NCBI RefSeq assembly: GCF_022012445.1
Contig: NZ_JAKLTS010000003.1
Location: 248,001-312,000 of the forward strand
DNA from: Massilia sp. TS11
GTDB lineage: Bacteria; Pseudomonadota; Gammaproteobacteria; Burkholderiales; Burkholderiaceae_D
Direction: 5' to 3'
Length of the DNA: 64,000 nucleotides
Made by a program: the position numbers and the translations under genes. Below are positions 29,312 through 37,891 of the stretch, one piece after another. The notes beneath the pieces were generated by a model. That model was not told where the DNA came from, searched no databases, and was given only the letters and a program-made list of their open reading frames with translations. Position 1 is the first letter of the stretch, and each line of letters starts with the position of its first letter.

Positions 29312-30106
29312 TTACTGGGCGACCCAGCCGCCGTCCATATTCCAGGCCACGCCGCGCACCTGGTCGCCGGCCGGGCTGCAGAAGAACACGGCCAGCGCGC
29401 CCAGTTCTTCGGGCGTGACGAATTCGCCCGAGGGCTGCTTTTCCGACAGCAGGGCTTTTTTGGCGGCCTCGATGCTGGTGCCGTCCTTGGCGGCGCGCGC
29501 GTCGACCTGCTTTTGCACGAGCGGGGTCAGCACCCAGCCCGGGCAGATGGCATTGCAGGTGATGCCGGTGTGGGCATTTTCCAGGGCCGTGACCTTGGTC
29601 AGGCCGACCAGGCCGTGCTTGGCCGCCACATAGGCCGATTTTTCGGCCGAGGCCACCAGGCCGTGCACCGAGGCGATATTGATGATGCGGCCCCAGTTCT
29701 TGGCCTTCATGCCGGGCAGGGCCAGGCGCGTGGTGTGGAAGGCCGAGCTCAGATTGATGGCCAGGATGGCGTCCCATTTCTCGACCGGGAACTGGTCGAT
29801 CGGCGCGACAAACTGGATGCCGGCATTGTTGACCAGGATATCGACGCCGCCGAAGGTCTGGTCGGCATAGGCGATCATGTCGGCGATTTGCTCGGGCTTG
29901 GACATGTCGGCGCCGTGGTAGGCCGTTTTCACGCCAAACTCCTGGGCCACGCCCTGGTGCAGCTGTTCGATCTCCTGCGCATCGCCGAAGCCGTTGAACA
30001 GGATGTTGGCGCCCTGGGCGGCCAGGGTGCGCGCGATGCCGAGGCCGATGCCCGATGTGGAGCCCGTCACCAGTGCAGTTTTACCGCTAAGTAGTGCTTG
30101 CGTCAT
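29312..30106 (-). CDS. 3-hydroxybutyrate dehydrogenase
   Basis: A 264-residue SDR with the pattern of D-3-hydroxybutyrate dehydrogenase: NAD site TGSTSGIGLGIA, NNAGIQFVAPIDQFP, INIASVHGLVASAEKSAYVAAKHG with catalytic Ser, Tyr and Lys, and CPGWVLTPLVQKQ. It oxidises 3-hydroxybutyrate to acetoacetate, the substrate of ScoAB. The ATG at 30106 follows AGAGGATTGT. Divergent from the alpha/beta hydrolase gene. The usual symbol is bdhA or hbdH; I leave it open because several SDRs share this size. Confidence 0.9.
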   Translation of the reverse strand: MTQALLSGKTALVTGSTSGIGLGIARTLAAQGANILFNGFGDAQEIEQLHQGVAQEFGVKTAYHGADMSKPEQIADMIAYADQTFGGVDILVNNAGIQFVAPIDQFPVEKWDAILAINLSSAFHTTRLALPGMKAKNWGRIINIASVHGLVASAEKSAYVAAKHGLVGLTKVTALENAHTGITCNAICPGWVLTPLVQKQVDARAAKDGTSIEAAKKALLSEKQPSGEFVTPEELGALAVFFCSPAGDQVRGVAWNMDGGWVAQ

Positions 30107-30227
30107 ACAATCCTCTGTGGAGATGGTGGAAGAAAACTGGTCAGGTAGAATTCTATTCGGAACGCCCGCTAAAATGGGCATATTAATCACATCGACGCGC
30201 GTGAAGCGCGATCTTGAAGGAGTGCAC

Positions 30228-31106
30228 ATGAGCGAGGCCCAGATCAAGACGGTGCAATGCATTTCGCTGGCCGGCTTGCATCATCTGTCCTACAAGGAGT
30301 GGGGCGCGGCCGATAACCCGAATGTGCTGGTCTGCCTGCACGGCGTGACTCGCGTCGGGGACGACTTCGACAATCTGGCGCGCGCCATGAGCGACCGCTA
30401 CCGTGTGATCTGCCCCGACATCGTCGGCCGCGGCCGCTCGGGCCGGCTGCGCAACCCGCAGCTGTACGGCATTCCGCAGTATGTGGCGGACATCGTGACC
30501 CTGCTGGCGCGCGTCACGCGCGGCGACGGCAGCGACCGCGTGTCCTGCGTCGGCACCTCGATGGGCGGCCTGATCGCGATGGCCCTGGCCAGCCTGCCCG
30601 GCAATCCGGTGCAGAAGCTGGTGCTCAACGATATCGGCCCGACCCTGGACCCGGTGGCCCTGCAGCGCATCGGCGACTACATCGGCCAGGAGCTGCGTTT
30701 CCCCACATTTGAGATGGCGGCCAAGTTCGTGCGCGACGTGTCGCAGCCGTTCGGGCCGCATACGGAAGAAGAATGGCATAAGCTGGCGGCCGACGTGCTG
30801 CGCCAGGATGCCGATGGCCAGTGGGTCCGTCATTACGACATGGGCCTGGCCGTACCGTTTCGTTCGGCAACCCCGGAATCGGCCAAGGCCGATGAGGCGG
30901 CGCTGTGGGCGGCCTACGATGCCATCCGCTGCCCGACCTTGCTGGTCCGCGGTGAGCAATCCGATCTGCTCACCCGTGAGACCGCGCACATCATGACGCA
31001 ACGCGGGCCCCTGGCTCGTCTGGTGGAGGTGCCGGGTGTCGGTCACGCCCCGACCTTCCTGCACGACGAGCAGATCGCGATTGTGAGACAATTCCTGGTC
31101 GGCTGA
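30228..31106 (+). CDS. Alpha/beta hydrolase
   Basis: A 292-residue serine hydrolase. The HGVTRVGDDF oxyanion segment, the nucleophile elbow GTSMGG (Ser near residue 113), an acidic residue in RGEQSDLL and the catalytic His in GVGHAPTF form the expected triad. It should be cytoplasmic. Possible roles are ester or lactone hydrolysis, perhaps 3-hydroxybutyrate oligomers, given the divergent dehydrogenase, but this is a guess. AAGGAG lies 6 bases before the ATG at 30228. RidA and relA follow in the same direction. Confidence 0.85.
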   Translation: MSEAQIKTVQCISLAGLHHLSYKEWGAADNPNVLVCLHGVTRVGDDFDNLARAMSDRYRVICPDIVGRGRSGRLRNPQLYGIPQYVADIVTLLARVTRGDGSDRVSCVGTSMGGLIAMALASLPGNPVQKLVLNDIGPTLDPVALQRIGDYIGQELRFPTFEMAAKFVRDVSQPFGPHTEEEWHKLAADVLRQDADGQWVRHYDMGLAVPFRSATPESAKADEAALWAAYDAIRCPTLLVRGEQSDLLTRETAHIMTQRGPLARLVEVPGVGHAPTFLHDEQIAIVRQFLVG

Positions 31107-31133
31107 CGCCGCCCGTTTTACAAGTAGAGAGTT

Positions 31134-31484
31134 ATGGAAATCAAACGACTGCACGTAGGCAAGCGCCTGTCCGAAATCGCCATCCACAATGGCACCGTCT
31201 ATCTGGCTGGCCAGATCGCGGAAAACACCGCGGCCGACATCGTCGGCCAGACGCGCGAAGTGCTCGGGCATATCGACCGTCTGCTGGCCGAGGCCAACAG
31301 CGACAAAACGCGCATCCTGATGTGCCAGATCTTCATCAAGGACATGGCCCTGTTCCCCGGCATGAATTCGGTCTGGGATGAATGGGTCGAGGCCGGTCAC
31401 ACCCCGCCGCGCGCCACGGTCGAAGCCAAGCTGGCCAATCCGGCCTGCCTGGTCGAAATCTGCATCACGGCCGCACAGAAGTAA
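31134..31484 (+). CDS. RidA/YjgF-family enamine-imine deaminase
   Basis: A 116-residue member of the YjgF/YER057c/UK114 family, beginning MEIKRLHVGKRLSEIAIHN and having the family RATVEAKLANPACLVEI end with the conserved Arg. Family members hydrolyse reactive enamine or imine intermediates from pyridoxal-phosphate enzymes. Twenty-eight bases after the hydrolase and 6 bases before relA, so it probably shares a transcript with relA. Confidence 0.88.
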   Translation: MEIKRLHVGKRLSEIAIHNGTVYLAGQIAENTAADIVGQTREVLGHIDRLLAEANSDKTRILMCQIFIKDMALFPGMNSVWDEWVEAGHTPPRATVEAKLANPACLVEICITAAQK

Positions 31485-31490
31485 TCCGCG

Positions 31491-33719
31491 ATGGTCTCGG
31501 TTGCTGCGCTCGGAAGTGCGCGGGCTCAGCTTGTTCACGGCCTGAGCCCGGGCGATAGCGCGCGTGTCGCGGCGGCGATTGATTTCGCCGCCGAGGCTTA
31601 TGGCGAACGCCTGATCCACCATGGGCAGAGCGCGTTCGAGTTCGCGCTCGGGGTCGGCAGCGTGCTGTCGACCCTGCGCTCGGATGCCGAGACCCGTATC
31701 GCCGGCCTGATGTTCGAGATGGCCATGCTCGACCCAGCCTCGGTGGCCGGGCTGGAGCCGCGCTTCGGCAAGGAAGTCGTCGACATGGTCGGCGGCGTGC
31801 GCCAGCTGATGCGCCTGCGCGAAATCACCGAGGCCCAGAAAGGCGGGCGCGACAAGAAAGCCCCGTCCGATCAGGTCGAAACCCTGCGCAAGATGCTGCT
31901 GGCCATGGCCAGCGATATGCGCGTGATTCTGGTGCGCTTGTCGGCCTGCGTGGTGACGCTGCGCTATTTCGCCGAGATCAAACGCTTCGACCAGCTGACC
32001 CACGAGTACGGCAAGGAAGTGCTCGACCTGTACGCGCCGCTGGCCAACCGGCTCGGCATCTGGCAGCTGAAATGGGAGCTGGAAGACCTGGCCTTCCGCT
32101 TCATGGAGCCGGACACCTACAAGCGCATCGCCAAGATGCTGGAGGAAAAGCGCCTGCTGCGCGAGTCCTTCGTCCAGGCCTCGATCAAGCGGCTGCAGGA
32201 TGAGCTGAAGGCGGCCGACATCCAGGCCGAGGTGTTCGGGCGGCCGAAACACATCTTCAGTATCTGGAACAAGATGCGCGGCAAGGAGCTCGATTTCTCC
32301 GAGCTTTACGACGTGCGCGCCTTCCGCGTGATCGTCGCCGACATCAAGACCTGCTACACGGTGCTGGGCGTGGTCCACAATATCTGGACGCCGCTGCCCA
32401 AGGAGTTCGACGACTATATTTCGCGCCCCAAGCCGAACGGCTACCAATCGCTGCACACGGTCGTCATGGCCGAAGACGGGCGTCCGCTCGAAGTCCAGAT
32501 CCGCACTCAGGAAATGCACAATTTCGCCGAGTACGGGGTGGCCGCGCACTGGCGCTACAAGGAAGAGGGCGGCTCCAACTTCAAGGCCCAGAAGTACGAC
32601 GAAAAGATCGCCTGGCTGCGCCAGCTGCTGGCCTGGAAGTCGGAGGTGACCGAATCGGTCGTCGGGCAGGAGGAAAAGGAGCGCGAGTGGGTCGAGAAGC
32701 TCAAGGCCACCCAGCTCGATGACCGCATCTTCGTGCTGACGCCGCAGGCGCGCGTGATCGAGCTGCCAAATGGCGCCACGCCGATCGACTTTGCCTACCA
32801 CCTGCACAGTGAAGTCGGCCACCGCTGCCGCGGCGCCAAGGTCGATGGGGTGATGGTGCCGCTGAACACGCCGCTGAAAAACGGCCAGACCTGCGAAATC
32901 ATCACGGCCAAGGGCGCGCCCGGCACGGCCGGACCCTCGCGCGACTGGCTGAGCCCCGGCTATACGGTCAGCCCGCGCACGCGCTCCAAGGTGCGCGCCT
33001 GGTTCCACGCCATCGAGCTGGAAGAGACGATTGCGCATGGCCGTGCGCTGGTCGAAAAATCCCTGCAACGCGAAGGCAAAACGGCTGTCAACCTCGAGGA
33101 TCTGGCGCAGAAGCTGGGTTTCCCCAAGGTGGATGAACTGTTCATCGCGGTCGGCAAGGATCTGTTCAGCCTGCGCCATGTCGAGGCGGCCCTGCACGAT
33201 GATGTGCCCGAGGTCGCCGCGCCCGATGCGCCCGTCGTCAACAAGAGCCGCGCCTCGAGCACGGAGCAGGGCGCCAAATCGGGCGTGCTGGTGGTCGGCA
33301 CCGACGGGCTGATGACGCAGCTGGCCAAGTGCTGCAAACCGGCGCCGCCGGATGGCATCGTCGGGTTCGTCACGCGCGGCAAGGGCGTGTCGATCCACCG
33401 CATCACCTGCAAGAACTTCGCCGAGATGCGCGCCAAGGCACCTGAGCGCGTGATCGTCACCGAATGGGGGCGGGCCGGGGCAGACACCGTCTATCCGGTC
33501 GACCTGTTCATTCTGGCGGCCGACCGCCAGGGCCTGCTCCGCGATATTTCCGAGGTCTTCTCGCGCGAGAAGATCAACGTCATTGGCGTCAACACGCAAA
33601 GCGCCAAGGGCCAGGCGCGCATGGTCTTCACGGCCGAGATTTCCTCGACCGGGCAGCTGCAGAAGGCGATTGCCGCCATCAATGAAGTCAGCGGCGTGCT
33701 CGAGGCGCGCCGCCAGTAA
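31491..33719 (+). CDS. relA: GTP pyrophosphokinase RelA
   Basis: A 742-residue stringent-response enzyme making (p)ppGpp. The N-terminal HD hydrolase region is degenerate: the expected HD-x3-ED reads AGLMFEMAMLD (71-81), so no hydrolysis is expected. The synthetase domain carries the RelA-type acidic ExDD motif Glu305-Phe-Asp-Asp308 followed by YISRPKPNGYQSLHT and VQIRTQEMHNFAEYGVAAHWRY. TGS, zinc-finger/helical and ACT domains follow (PVDLFILAADRQGLLRDISE at the end). Because the hydrolase is inactive, SpoT should be encoded elsewhere. Convergent with the cation exporter, 4 bases apart. Confidence 0.94.
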   Translation: MVSVAALGSARAQLVHGLSPGDSARVAAAIDFAAEAYGERLIHHGQSAFEFALGVGSVLSTLRSDAETRIAGLMFEMAMLDPASVAGLEPRFGKEVVDMVGGVRQLMRLREITEAQKGGRDKKAPSDQVETLRKMLLAMASDMRVILVRLSACVVTLRYFAEIKRFDQLTHEYGKEVLDLYAPLANRLGIWQLKWELEDLAFRFMEPDTYKRIAKMLEEKRLLRESFVQASIKRLQDELKAADIQAEVFGRPKHIFSIWNKMRGKELDFSELYDVRAFRVIVADIKTCYTVLGVVHNIWTPLPKEFDDYISRPKPNGYQSLHTVVMAEDGRPLEVQIRTQEMHNFAEYGVAAHWRYKEEGGSNFKAQKYDEKIAWLRQLLAWKSEVTESVVGQEEKEREWVEKLKATQLDDRIFVLTPQARVIELPNGATPIDFAYHLHSEVGHRCRGAKVDGVMVPLNTPLKNGQTCEIITAKGAPGTAGPSRDWLSPGYTVSPRTRSKVRAWFHAIELEETIAHGRALVEKSLQREGKTAVNLEDLAQKLGFPKVDELFIAVGKDLFSLRHVEAALHDDVPEVAAPDAPVVNKSRASSTEQGAKSGVLVVGTDGLMTQLAKCCKPAPPDGIVGFVTRGKGVSIHRITCKNFAEMRAKAPERVIVTEWGRAGADTVYPVDLFILAADRQGLLRDISEVFSREKINVIGVNTQSAKGQARMVFTAEISSTGQLQKAIAAINEVSGVLEARRQ

Positions 33720-33723
33720 GCGC

Positions 33724-34647
33724 TCAGTGGGCGTGCTCGTCCACTTCCGGCTGCAGCGTGATGTGGTCGATGCCGTGCTTTTCCAGCAGCATGGCCTTGA
33801 CGGCCGCCAGCACGGCCGGCCATTGGGCCAGGTCGGCGATTTCGAGATGGCCGATCAGGGCCGGATGGCCGGGCGACATGTCCCAGACGTGCAGGTCGTG
33901 CACATTGAGCACGCCCGGCACCTGGGCCAGGTCGGCGCCGACCTGCAGATAGTCGATCGCGTGCGGCACGCCTTCCATCAGGAAGTGATAGCTCTCGCGC
34001 AGCACACCGATCGTCGATTTCAGAATCAGCAGGGAGACGAAGATCGACAGCAGCGGGTCGGCCTGGAGCCAGCCCGTGTAGTAGATGATGGCGCCGGCTG
34101 CGATCGCGCCGACCGAACCCAGCAGATCGCCGAGGACGTGCACCAGCGCGGCGCGCGTGTTCACGCTATCCTTATCACGCGACAAGATCCAGGCCACCAG
34201 AATATTGATCACCAGGCCGATGGCGGCCACCACCGTGACCATGCCGCCTTGCACGGGCTCGGGCGCACGCAGACGGCTGATGGCTTCGCTCACGATCCAG
34301 CCGACGATGGCCAGCATGGCGAGGCCATTGACGAAGGCGGCCAGGGCTTCGGCGCGCACGAAGCCGAAGGAATGGCGGGCTGAGGGCGGGCGCTTGGCGA
34401 TGGCCTGGGCCATCAGCGCCAGGCCGAGGGCGGCGGCGTCGGTCACCATGTGGCCGGCGTCCGAAATCAGGGCGAGGGAGTTGGACAGGAAGCCTACGCC
34501 GACCTCGACGCCGGCGTACAGCAGGGTCAGGGCCAGGGCCCAGCCGAGCACGGACGCGGGACGCTGGTCGATCACGTGGGTGTGCTGGGCGTCGCCCGCG
34601 CGGTGGGCGTGCAGGTGGGCGGACGAGGGCAGGGGCTGGTTCGGCAT
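33724..34647 (-). CDS. Cation diffusion facilitator (CzcD/ZitB-like) metal exporter
   Basis: A 307-residue CDF protein with six membrane segments. The N-terminus is His-rich (HLHAHRAGDAQHTH). Metal-site motifs are SLALISDAGHMVTDA in TM2 and ALVHVLGDLLGSVGA in TM5, the HxxxD pattern of zinc transporters. The C-terminal cytoplasmic domain has HDLHVWDMSPGHPALIGHLEI and ends EVDEHAH. It should export Zn2+ (or Co2+/Cd2+) in exchange for protons. The ATG at 34647 is used; the open frame continues upstream only across the divergent EamA gene. Confidence 0.92.
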   Translation of the reverse strand: MPNQPLPSSAHLHAHRAGDAQHTHVIDQRPASVLGWALALTLLYAGVEVGVGFLSNSLALISDAGHMVTDAAALGLALMAQAIAKRPPSARHSFGFVRAEALAAFVNGLAMLAIVGWIVSEAISRLRAPEPVQGGMVTVVAAIGLVINILVAWILSRDKDSVNTRAALVHVLGDLLGSVGAIAAGAIIYYTGWLQADPLLSIFVSLLILKSTIGVLRESYHFLMEGVPHAIDYLQVGADLAQVPGVLNVHDLHVWDMSPGHPALIGHLEIADLAQWPAVLAAVKAMLLEKHGIDHITLQPEVDEHAH

Positions 34648-34704
34648 GCGTGTGTACAAAGATGAGGAGCGCAAAGTGTACTTGAAAAACAAGGCGGGGG
34701 CCTG

Positions 34705-35613
34705 ATGCAGAAACCGATCTCGGCCGGCACGGCCCTGCTGCTGACGGTGCCGCCGGTGCTGTGGGCCGGCAATGCCGTGGTGGGCCGTCTGCTGGCGCCG
34801 CTGGTGCCGCCGATGACGCTCAATCTGATGCGCTGGGTTCTGGCGCTGTTGATCCTGGCCGCGCTGGCCTGGCGCTCGCCCGCCTTTCCGTTTCGCCGCG
34901 GCGGCGCCGGCCTGGCCTACTGGCGCCGCCTGGCGCTGCTCGGTCTGCTCGGCATTGGCCTGTATAACTCGCTCCAATATCTGGCCCTGCAGACTTCGGG
35001 GCCGATCAACGTCACCCTGGTGGCGGCCAGCATGCCGGTCTGGATGCTGGTGGTGGGCGCGCTGTTCTTCCGCGTGCCGGCCAAGCGCGCGCAGTGGCTG
35101 GGGGCGCTGCTGTCGGTGCTCGGTGTGCTGATCGTGATCTGCCATGGCGACTGGCATCAGCTGCGCGGCTTGCGGCTGGTGCCGGGCGATGTGCTGATGA
35201 TTGTCGCCACCATCGTCTGGTCGTTTTATAGCTGGATGCTGGTGCAGCGGCGCGAACCGGACAGCCTGCGCCAGGACTGGGCCGCCTTTCTGCTGGCCCA
35301 GGTGGCCTTCGGGGTGCTGTGGTCGAGCTTGTTTGCGGTCGGTGAATGGAGCTTGCGGCCTCAGCACATCGTGTGGGGCTGGCCGACCGTGTTGGGCCTG
35401 CTGTACGTGGCGGTGGGGCCGGCCGTGATCGCGTTTCGTTGCTGGGGTGCGGGAGTGGAGCGCGCGGGGCCGAGCATCGGCAGCTTCTTCGTGAACCTGA
35501 CGCCGCTGTTTGCGGCCCTGCTGTCGGCCGCCGTGCTGGGCGAGGCGCCCCATCTTTACCATGGCCTGGCCTTCGCGCTGATCGTCGGCGGCATCCTCGT
35601 TTCACGCCGCTGA
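34705..35613 (+). CDS. DMT-superfamily permease (EamA/RhaT type)
   Basis: A 302-residue membrane protein with about ten transmembrane helices in two EamA repeats. It starts TALLLTVPPVLWAGNAVVGRLL, has PPMTLNLMRWVLALLIL in the first repeat and the GPINVTLVAASMPVWMLVVGALFF segment, with a second-repeat GPSIGSFFVNLTPLFAALLSAAVLGE. It exports metabolites or amino acids; the substrate is unknown. Divergent from the CDF gene, 57 bases apart. A promoter for the tRNA operon begins right after its stop. Confidence 0.88.
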   Translation: MQKPISAGTALLLTVPPVLWAGNAVVGRLLAPLVPPMTLNLMRWVLALLILAALAWRSPAFPFRRGGAGLAYWRRLALLGLLGIGLYNSLQYLALQTSGPINVTLVAASMPVWMLVVGALFFRVPAKRAQWLGALLSVLGVLIVICHGDWHQLRGLRLVPGDVLMIVATIVWSFYSWMLVQRREPDSLRQDWAAFLLAQVAFGVLWSSLFAVGEWSLRPQHIVWGWPTVLGLLYVAVGPAVIAFRCWGAGVERAGPSIGSFFVNLTPLFAALLSAAVLGEAPHLYHGLAFALIVGGILVSRR

Positions 35614-35634
35614 AAAACAATTCGCAAATGGCTC

Positions 35635-35663
35635 TTGCACATTCGAGAGAGTTTCCCTATAAT
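35635..35663 (+). promoter_or_regulatory. Strong sigma70 promoter of the tRNA-Val/thrS operon
   Basis: TTGCAC at 35635-35640 and a perfect TATAAT at 35658-35663 with a 17-base spacer, 12 bases before the tRNA. Of the promoters seen in the window this is the closest to consensus. No further promoter is visible between the tRNA and thrS, so it probably transcribes the leader and thrS too. Confidence 0.85.
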
Positions 35664-35675
35664 TCTGGTCTCGAC

Positions 35676-35752
35676 GGGCGGTTAGTTCAGCTGGTTAGAA
35701 TACTTGGTCGACATCCAAGGGGTCGGGGATTCGAATTCCTCACCGCCCACCA
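35676..35752 (+). tRNA. tRNA-Val (anticodon GAC)
   Basis: A 77-nt tRNA with encoded CCA. The acceptor stem GGGCGGT pairs with ACCGCCC, the T arm is GGGGA-TTCGAAT-TCCTC, and the anticodon stem is CTTGG/CCAAG. The anticodon loop is TCGACAT, giving GAC at 35709-35711 (Val). Discriminator A73 fits valine identity. The loop position 33, normally U, is C. Apart from position 33 the loop equals that of the E. coli tRNA-Val(GAC), TTGACAT. It is cotranscribed with the thrS leader. Confidence 0.95.
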
Positions 35753-35788
35753 GAATTTTTAGTAAGAGCGAGAAAGGCAGTTACGGTT

Positions 35789-35833
35789 ATGACACCGCGA
35801 ACTACGACGCTGGAAGGTTTCAAGCGACGCTAG
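35789..35833 (+). CDS. Threonine-rich leader peptide of thrS (putative)
   Basis: A 14-residue open frame, [14 protein letters not shown], between tRNA-Val and thrS. Four of fourteen residues are Thr, three of them consecutive (ACT-ACG-ACG at 35801-35809). AAAGG at 35773-35777 lies 11 bases before the ATG. The stop codon TAG (35831-35833) falls inside the candidate antiterminator segment 35829-35836, which pairs with the terminator arm downstream. The arrangement matches amino-acid attenuation leaders of the thr and pheST type. The function is inferred, not known. Confidence 0.6.
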   Translation: MTPRTTTLEGFKRR

Positions 35834-35866
35834 TCGAGGGCTTTTCTTTACTCTTGCTTTTCAAAG

Positions 35867-35895
35867 AAAAAACGCGGCTAGTCCGCGTTTTTTTT
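35867..35895 (+). terminator. Intrinsic terminator/attenuator before thrS
   Basis: AACGCGG (35871-35877) pairs with CCGCGTT (35883-35889), loop CTAGT, extended by A/T pairs and followed by eight T. It lies 35 bases before thrS. GCTAGTCG at 35829-35836 can instead pair with CGGCTAGT (35875-35882; two G-U pairs), which removes the left arm. Upstream of it TTTTCTTT (35842-35849) and AAAGAAAA (35863-35870) form a weak hairpin that does not conflict. Confidence 0.75.
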
Positions 35896-35930
35896 CGTCT
35901 GTACATTTCGTATTCCCCCAGGAGATCAGC

Positions 35931-37838
35931 ATGCTCAACATTACTCTGCCCGATGGTTCCCAGCGTTCCTTCGAGGGCCCGGTGACCGTGGCCCAGGTGG
36001 CCGCCAGCATCGGCACTGGCCTGGCCAAGGCTGCGCTGGCCGGCAAGGTCGATGGCAAGCTGGTCGACACTTCCTATCTGATCGAGCAGGACGCCCAGCT
36101 CGCCATCGTGACCGACAAGGATGCCGATGGTCTGGAAGTGATCCGTCACTCGACCGCCCACCTGCTGGCTTATGCCGTTAAGGAGCTGTATCCGGACGCG
36201 CAGGTGACGATTGGTCCGGTCATCGAAAACGGCTTCTACTACGACTTCTCGTACAAGCGCCCGTTCACGCCCGACGACCTGGCCGCGATCGAAAAGAAAA
36301 TGACCGAGCTGGCCAAGAAGGACGAGCCGGTGACGCGCAAGGTGCTGCCGCGCGACGAGGCCGTCTCCTATTTCCACTCGATCGGCGAAAAATACAAGGC
36401 CGAGATCATCGCCTCGATTCCGGCCAATGAAGACGTGTCGCTCTACACGGAAGGCAATTTCACCGACCTGTGCCGCGGCCCGCACGTGCCCTCGACCGGC
36501 AAGCTCAAGGTCTTCAAGCTGATGAAGGTGGCCGGCGCCTACTGGCGCGGCGACGCCAAGAACGAGATGCTGACCCGCGTCTACGGTACCGCCTGGGCCA
36601 AGAAGGAAGACCAGGAACAGTACCTGCACATGCTGGAGGAAGCCGAGAAGCGCGACCACCGCAAGCTGGGCAAGCAGCTCGACCTGTTCCACTTCCAGGA
36701 CGAGGCCCCGGGCCTGATCTTCTGGCACCCGAAAGGCTGGGTGATCTGGCAGCAGGTCGAGCAGTACATGCGCAAGGCCTATCAGGACAATGGCTACCAG
36801 GAAGTGAAGGCGCCGCAGATTCTCGACCGTTCGCTGTGGGAAAAGACCGGTCACTGGGAAAACTACCGCGAGAACATGTTCACGACCGAGTCGGAAAATC
36901 GCAACTACGCACTCAAGCCGATGAACTGCCCGGGCCATATCCAGATTTACAACTCGGATCTGCGCTCCTACCGCGACCTGCCGCTGCGTTACGGCGAGTT
37001 CGGCCAATGCCACCGCAACGAGCCCTCGGGCGCCCTGCATGGGGTGATGCGCGTGCGCGGCTTCACCCAGGACGACGGCCACATCTTCTGTACCGAAGAG
37101 CAGATCGAAGCCGAAGTCACGGCTTTCCACGCCCAGGCCATGCAAGTCTATAAAGACTTCGCTTTCGCCAATGTGGACGTGAAGATCGCCCTGCGTCCGG
37201 ACAACCGTATCGGCGACGACGCCACCTGGGACCGCGCCGAGAACGCGCTGCGTCAGGCCCTGCGCGTGTGCGGCGTGGAATGGACCGAGCTGCCGGGCGA
37301 GGGCGCCTTCTACGGCCCGAAGATCGAATACCATCTGAAGGACAGCCTCGGCCGCCCGTGGCAGGTCGGCACGATGCAGGTCGACTTCTCGATGCCGGGC
37401 CGTCTCGGCGCCGAATACGTGGCCGTGGACAACACCCGCAAGGTGCCGGTGATGTTGCACCGTGCAACCGTGGGCTCCCTCGAACGATTTATTGGTATCC
37501 TGATTGAGAACCATGCCGGCGCCATGCCGCTGTGGCTGGCTCCGGTCCAGGTGTCCGTGCTCAACATCTCTGATGCACAGGCGGAATATGCACAAAACCT
37601 GACGGCAACGTTGCGAAAAGCAGGCTTCCGTGTCCAGGCTGATTTGCGGAACGAGAAGATTACCTATAAAATTCGCGAACATTCCGTCCAAAAAGTGCCG
37701 TATATCGTCGTCATTGGCGACAAAGAGCGGGATGCCAACACCGTGGCCGTGCGTGCCCGTGGCAATGTCGATCTGGGCGTGATGCCGATCGACGCCTTCG
37801 TGCAACGCCTGCAGCAAGAGGTTGCTGCCAAGGCCTGA
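35931..37838 (+). CDS. thrS: Threonyl-tRNA synthetase
   Basis: A 635-residue class II synthetase of normal length. A TGS domain (about 1-62) is followed by the editing domain, with the zinc-type HxxxH at His73 and His77 ([11 protein letters not shown]), the catalytic core (about 245-535, with MNCPGH, and [26 protein letters not shown]), and the anticodon-binding domain. It attaches Thr to tRNA-Thr and clears mischarged Ser. AGGAGA is 6 bases before the ATG. It is first of the thrS-infC-rpmI-rplT block and is preceded by a putative threonine leader and terminator. Confidence 0.98.
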   Translation: MLNITLPDGSQRSFEGPVTVAQVAASIGTGLAKAALAGKVDGKLVDTSYLIEQDAQLAIVTDKDADGLEVIRHSTAHLLAYAVKELYPDAQVTIGPVIENGFYYDFSYKRPFTPDDLAAIEKKMTELAKKDEPVTRKVLPRDEAVSYFHSIGEKYKAEIIASIPANEDVSLYTEGNFTDLCRGPHVPSTGKLKVFKLMKVAGAYWRGDAKNEMLTRVYGTAWAKKEDQEQYLHMLEEAEKRDHRKLGKQLDLFHFQDEAPGLIFWHPKGWVIWQQVEQYMRKAYQDNGYQEVKAPQILDRSLWEKTGHWENYRENMFTTESENRNYALKPMNCPGHIQIYNSDLRSYRDLPLRYGEFGQCHRNEPSGALHGVMRVRGFTQDDGHIFCTEEQIEAEVTAFHAQAMQVYKDFAFANVDVKIALRPDNRIGDDATWDRAENALRQALRVCGVEWTELPGEGAFYGPKIEYHLKDSLGRPWQVGTMQVDFSMPGRLGAEYVAVDNTRKVPVMLHRATVGSLERFIGILIENHAGAMPLWLAPVQVSVLNISDAQAEYAQNLTATLRKAGFRVQADLRNEKITYKIREHSVQKVPYIVVIGDKERDANTVAVRARGNVDLGVMPIDAFVQRLQQEVAAKA

Positions 37839-37891
37839 CCCCAAGCGTCGGGCTGTGCGGCTTTTTTCTGACTAACTGAAAAGGATTTACC

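Noticed and set aside
30183..33599. Long minus-strand frame opposite the hydrolase, ridA and relA
   Set aside because: Shadow frame in GC-rich DNA; relA and the hydrolase are clearly on the plus strand.
35676..35752. tRNA-Asp (GTC)
   Set aside because: The overall body resembles E. coli tRNA-Asp, but the stem CTTGG/CCAAG fixes the loop as TCGACAT with anticodon GAC (Val), and discriminator A73 is not the G of tRNA-Asp.
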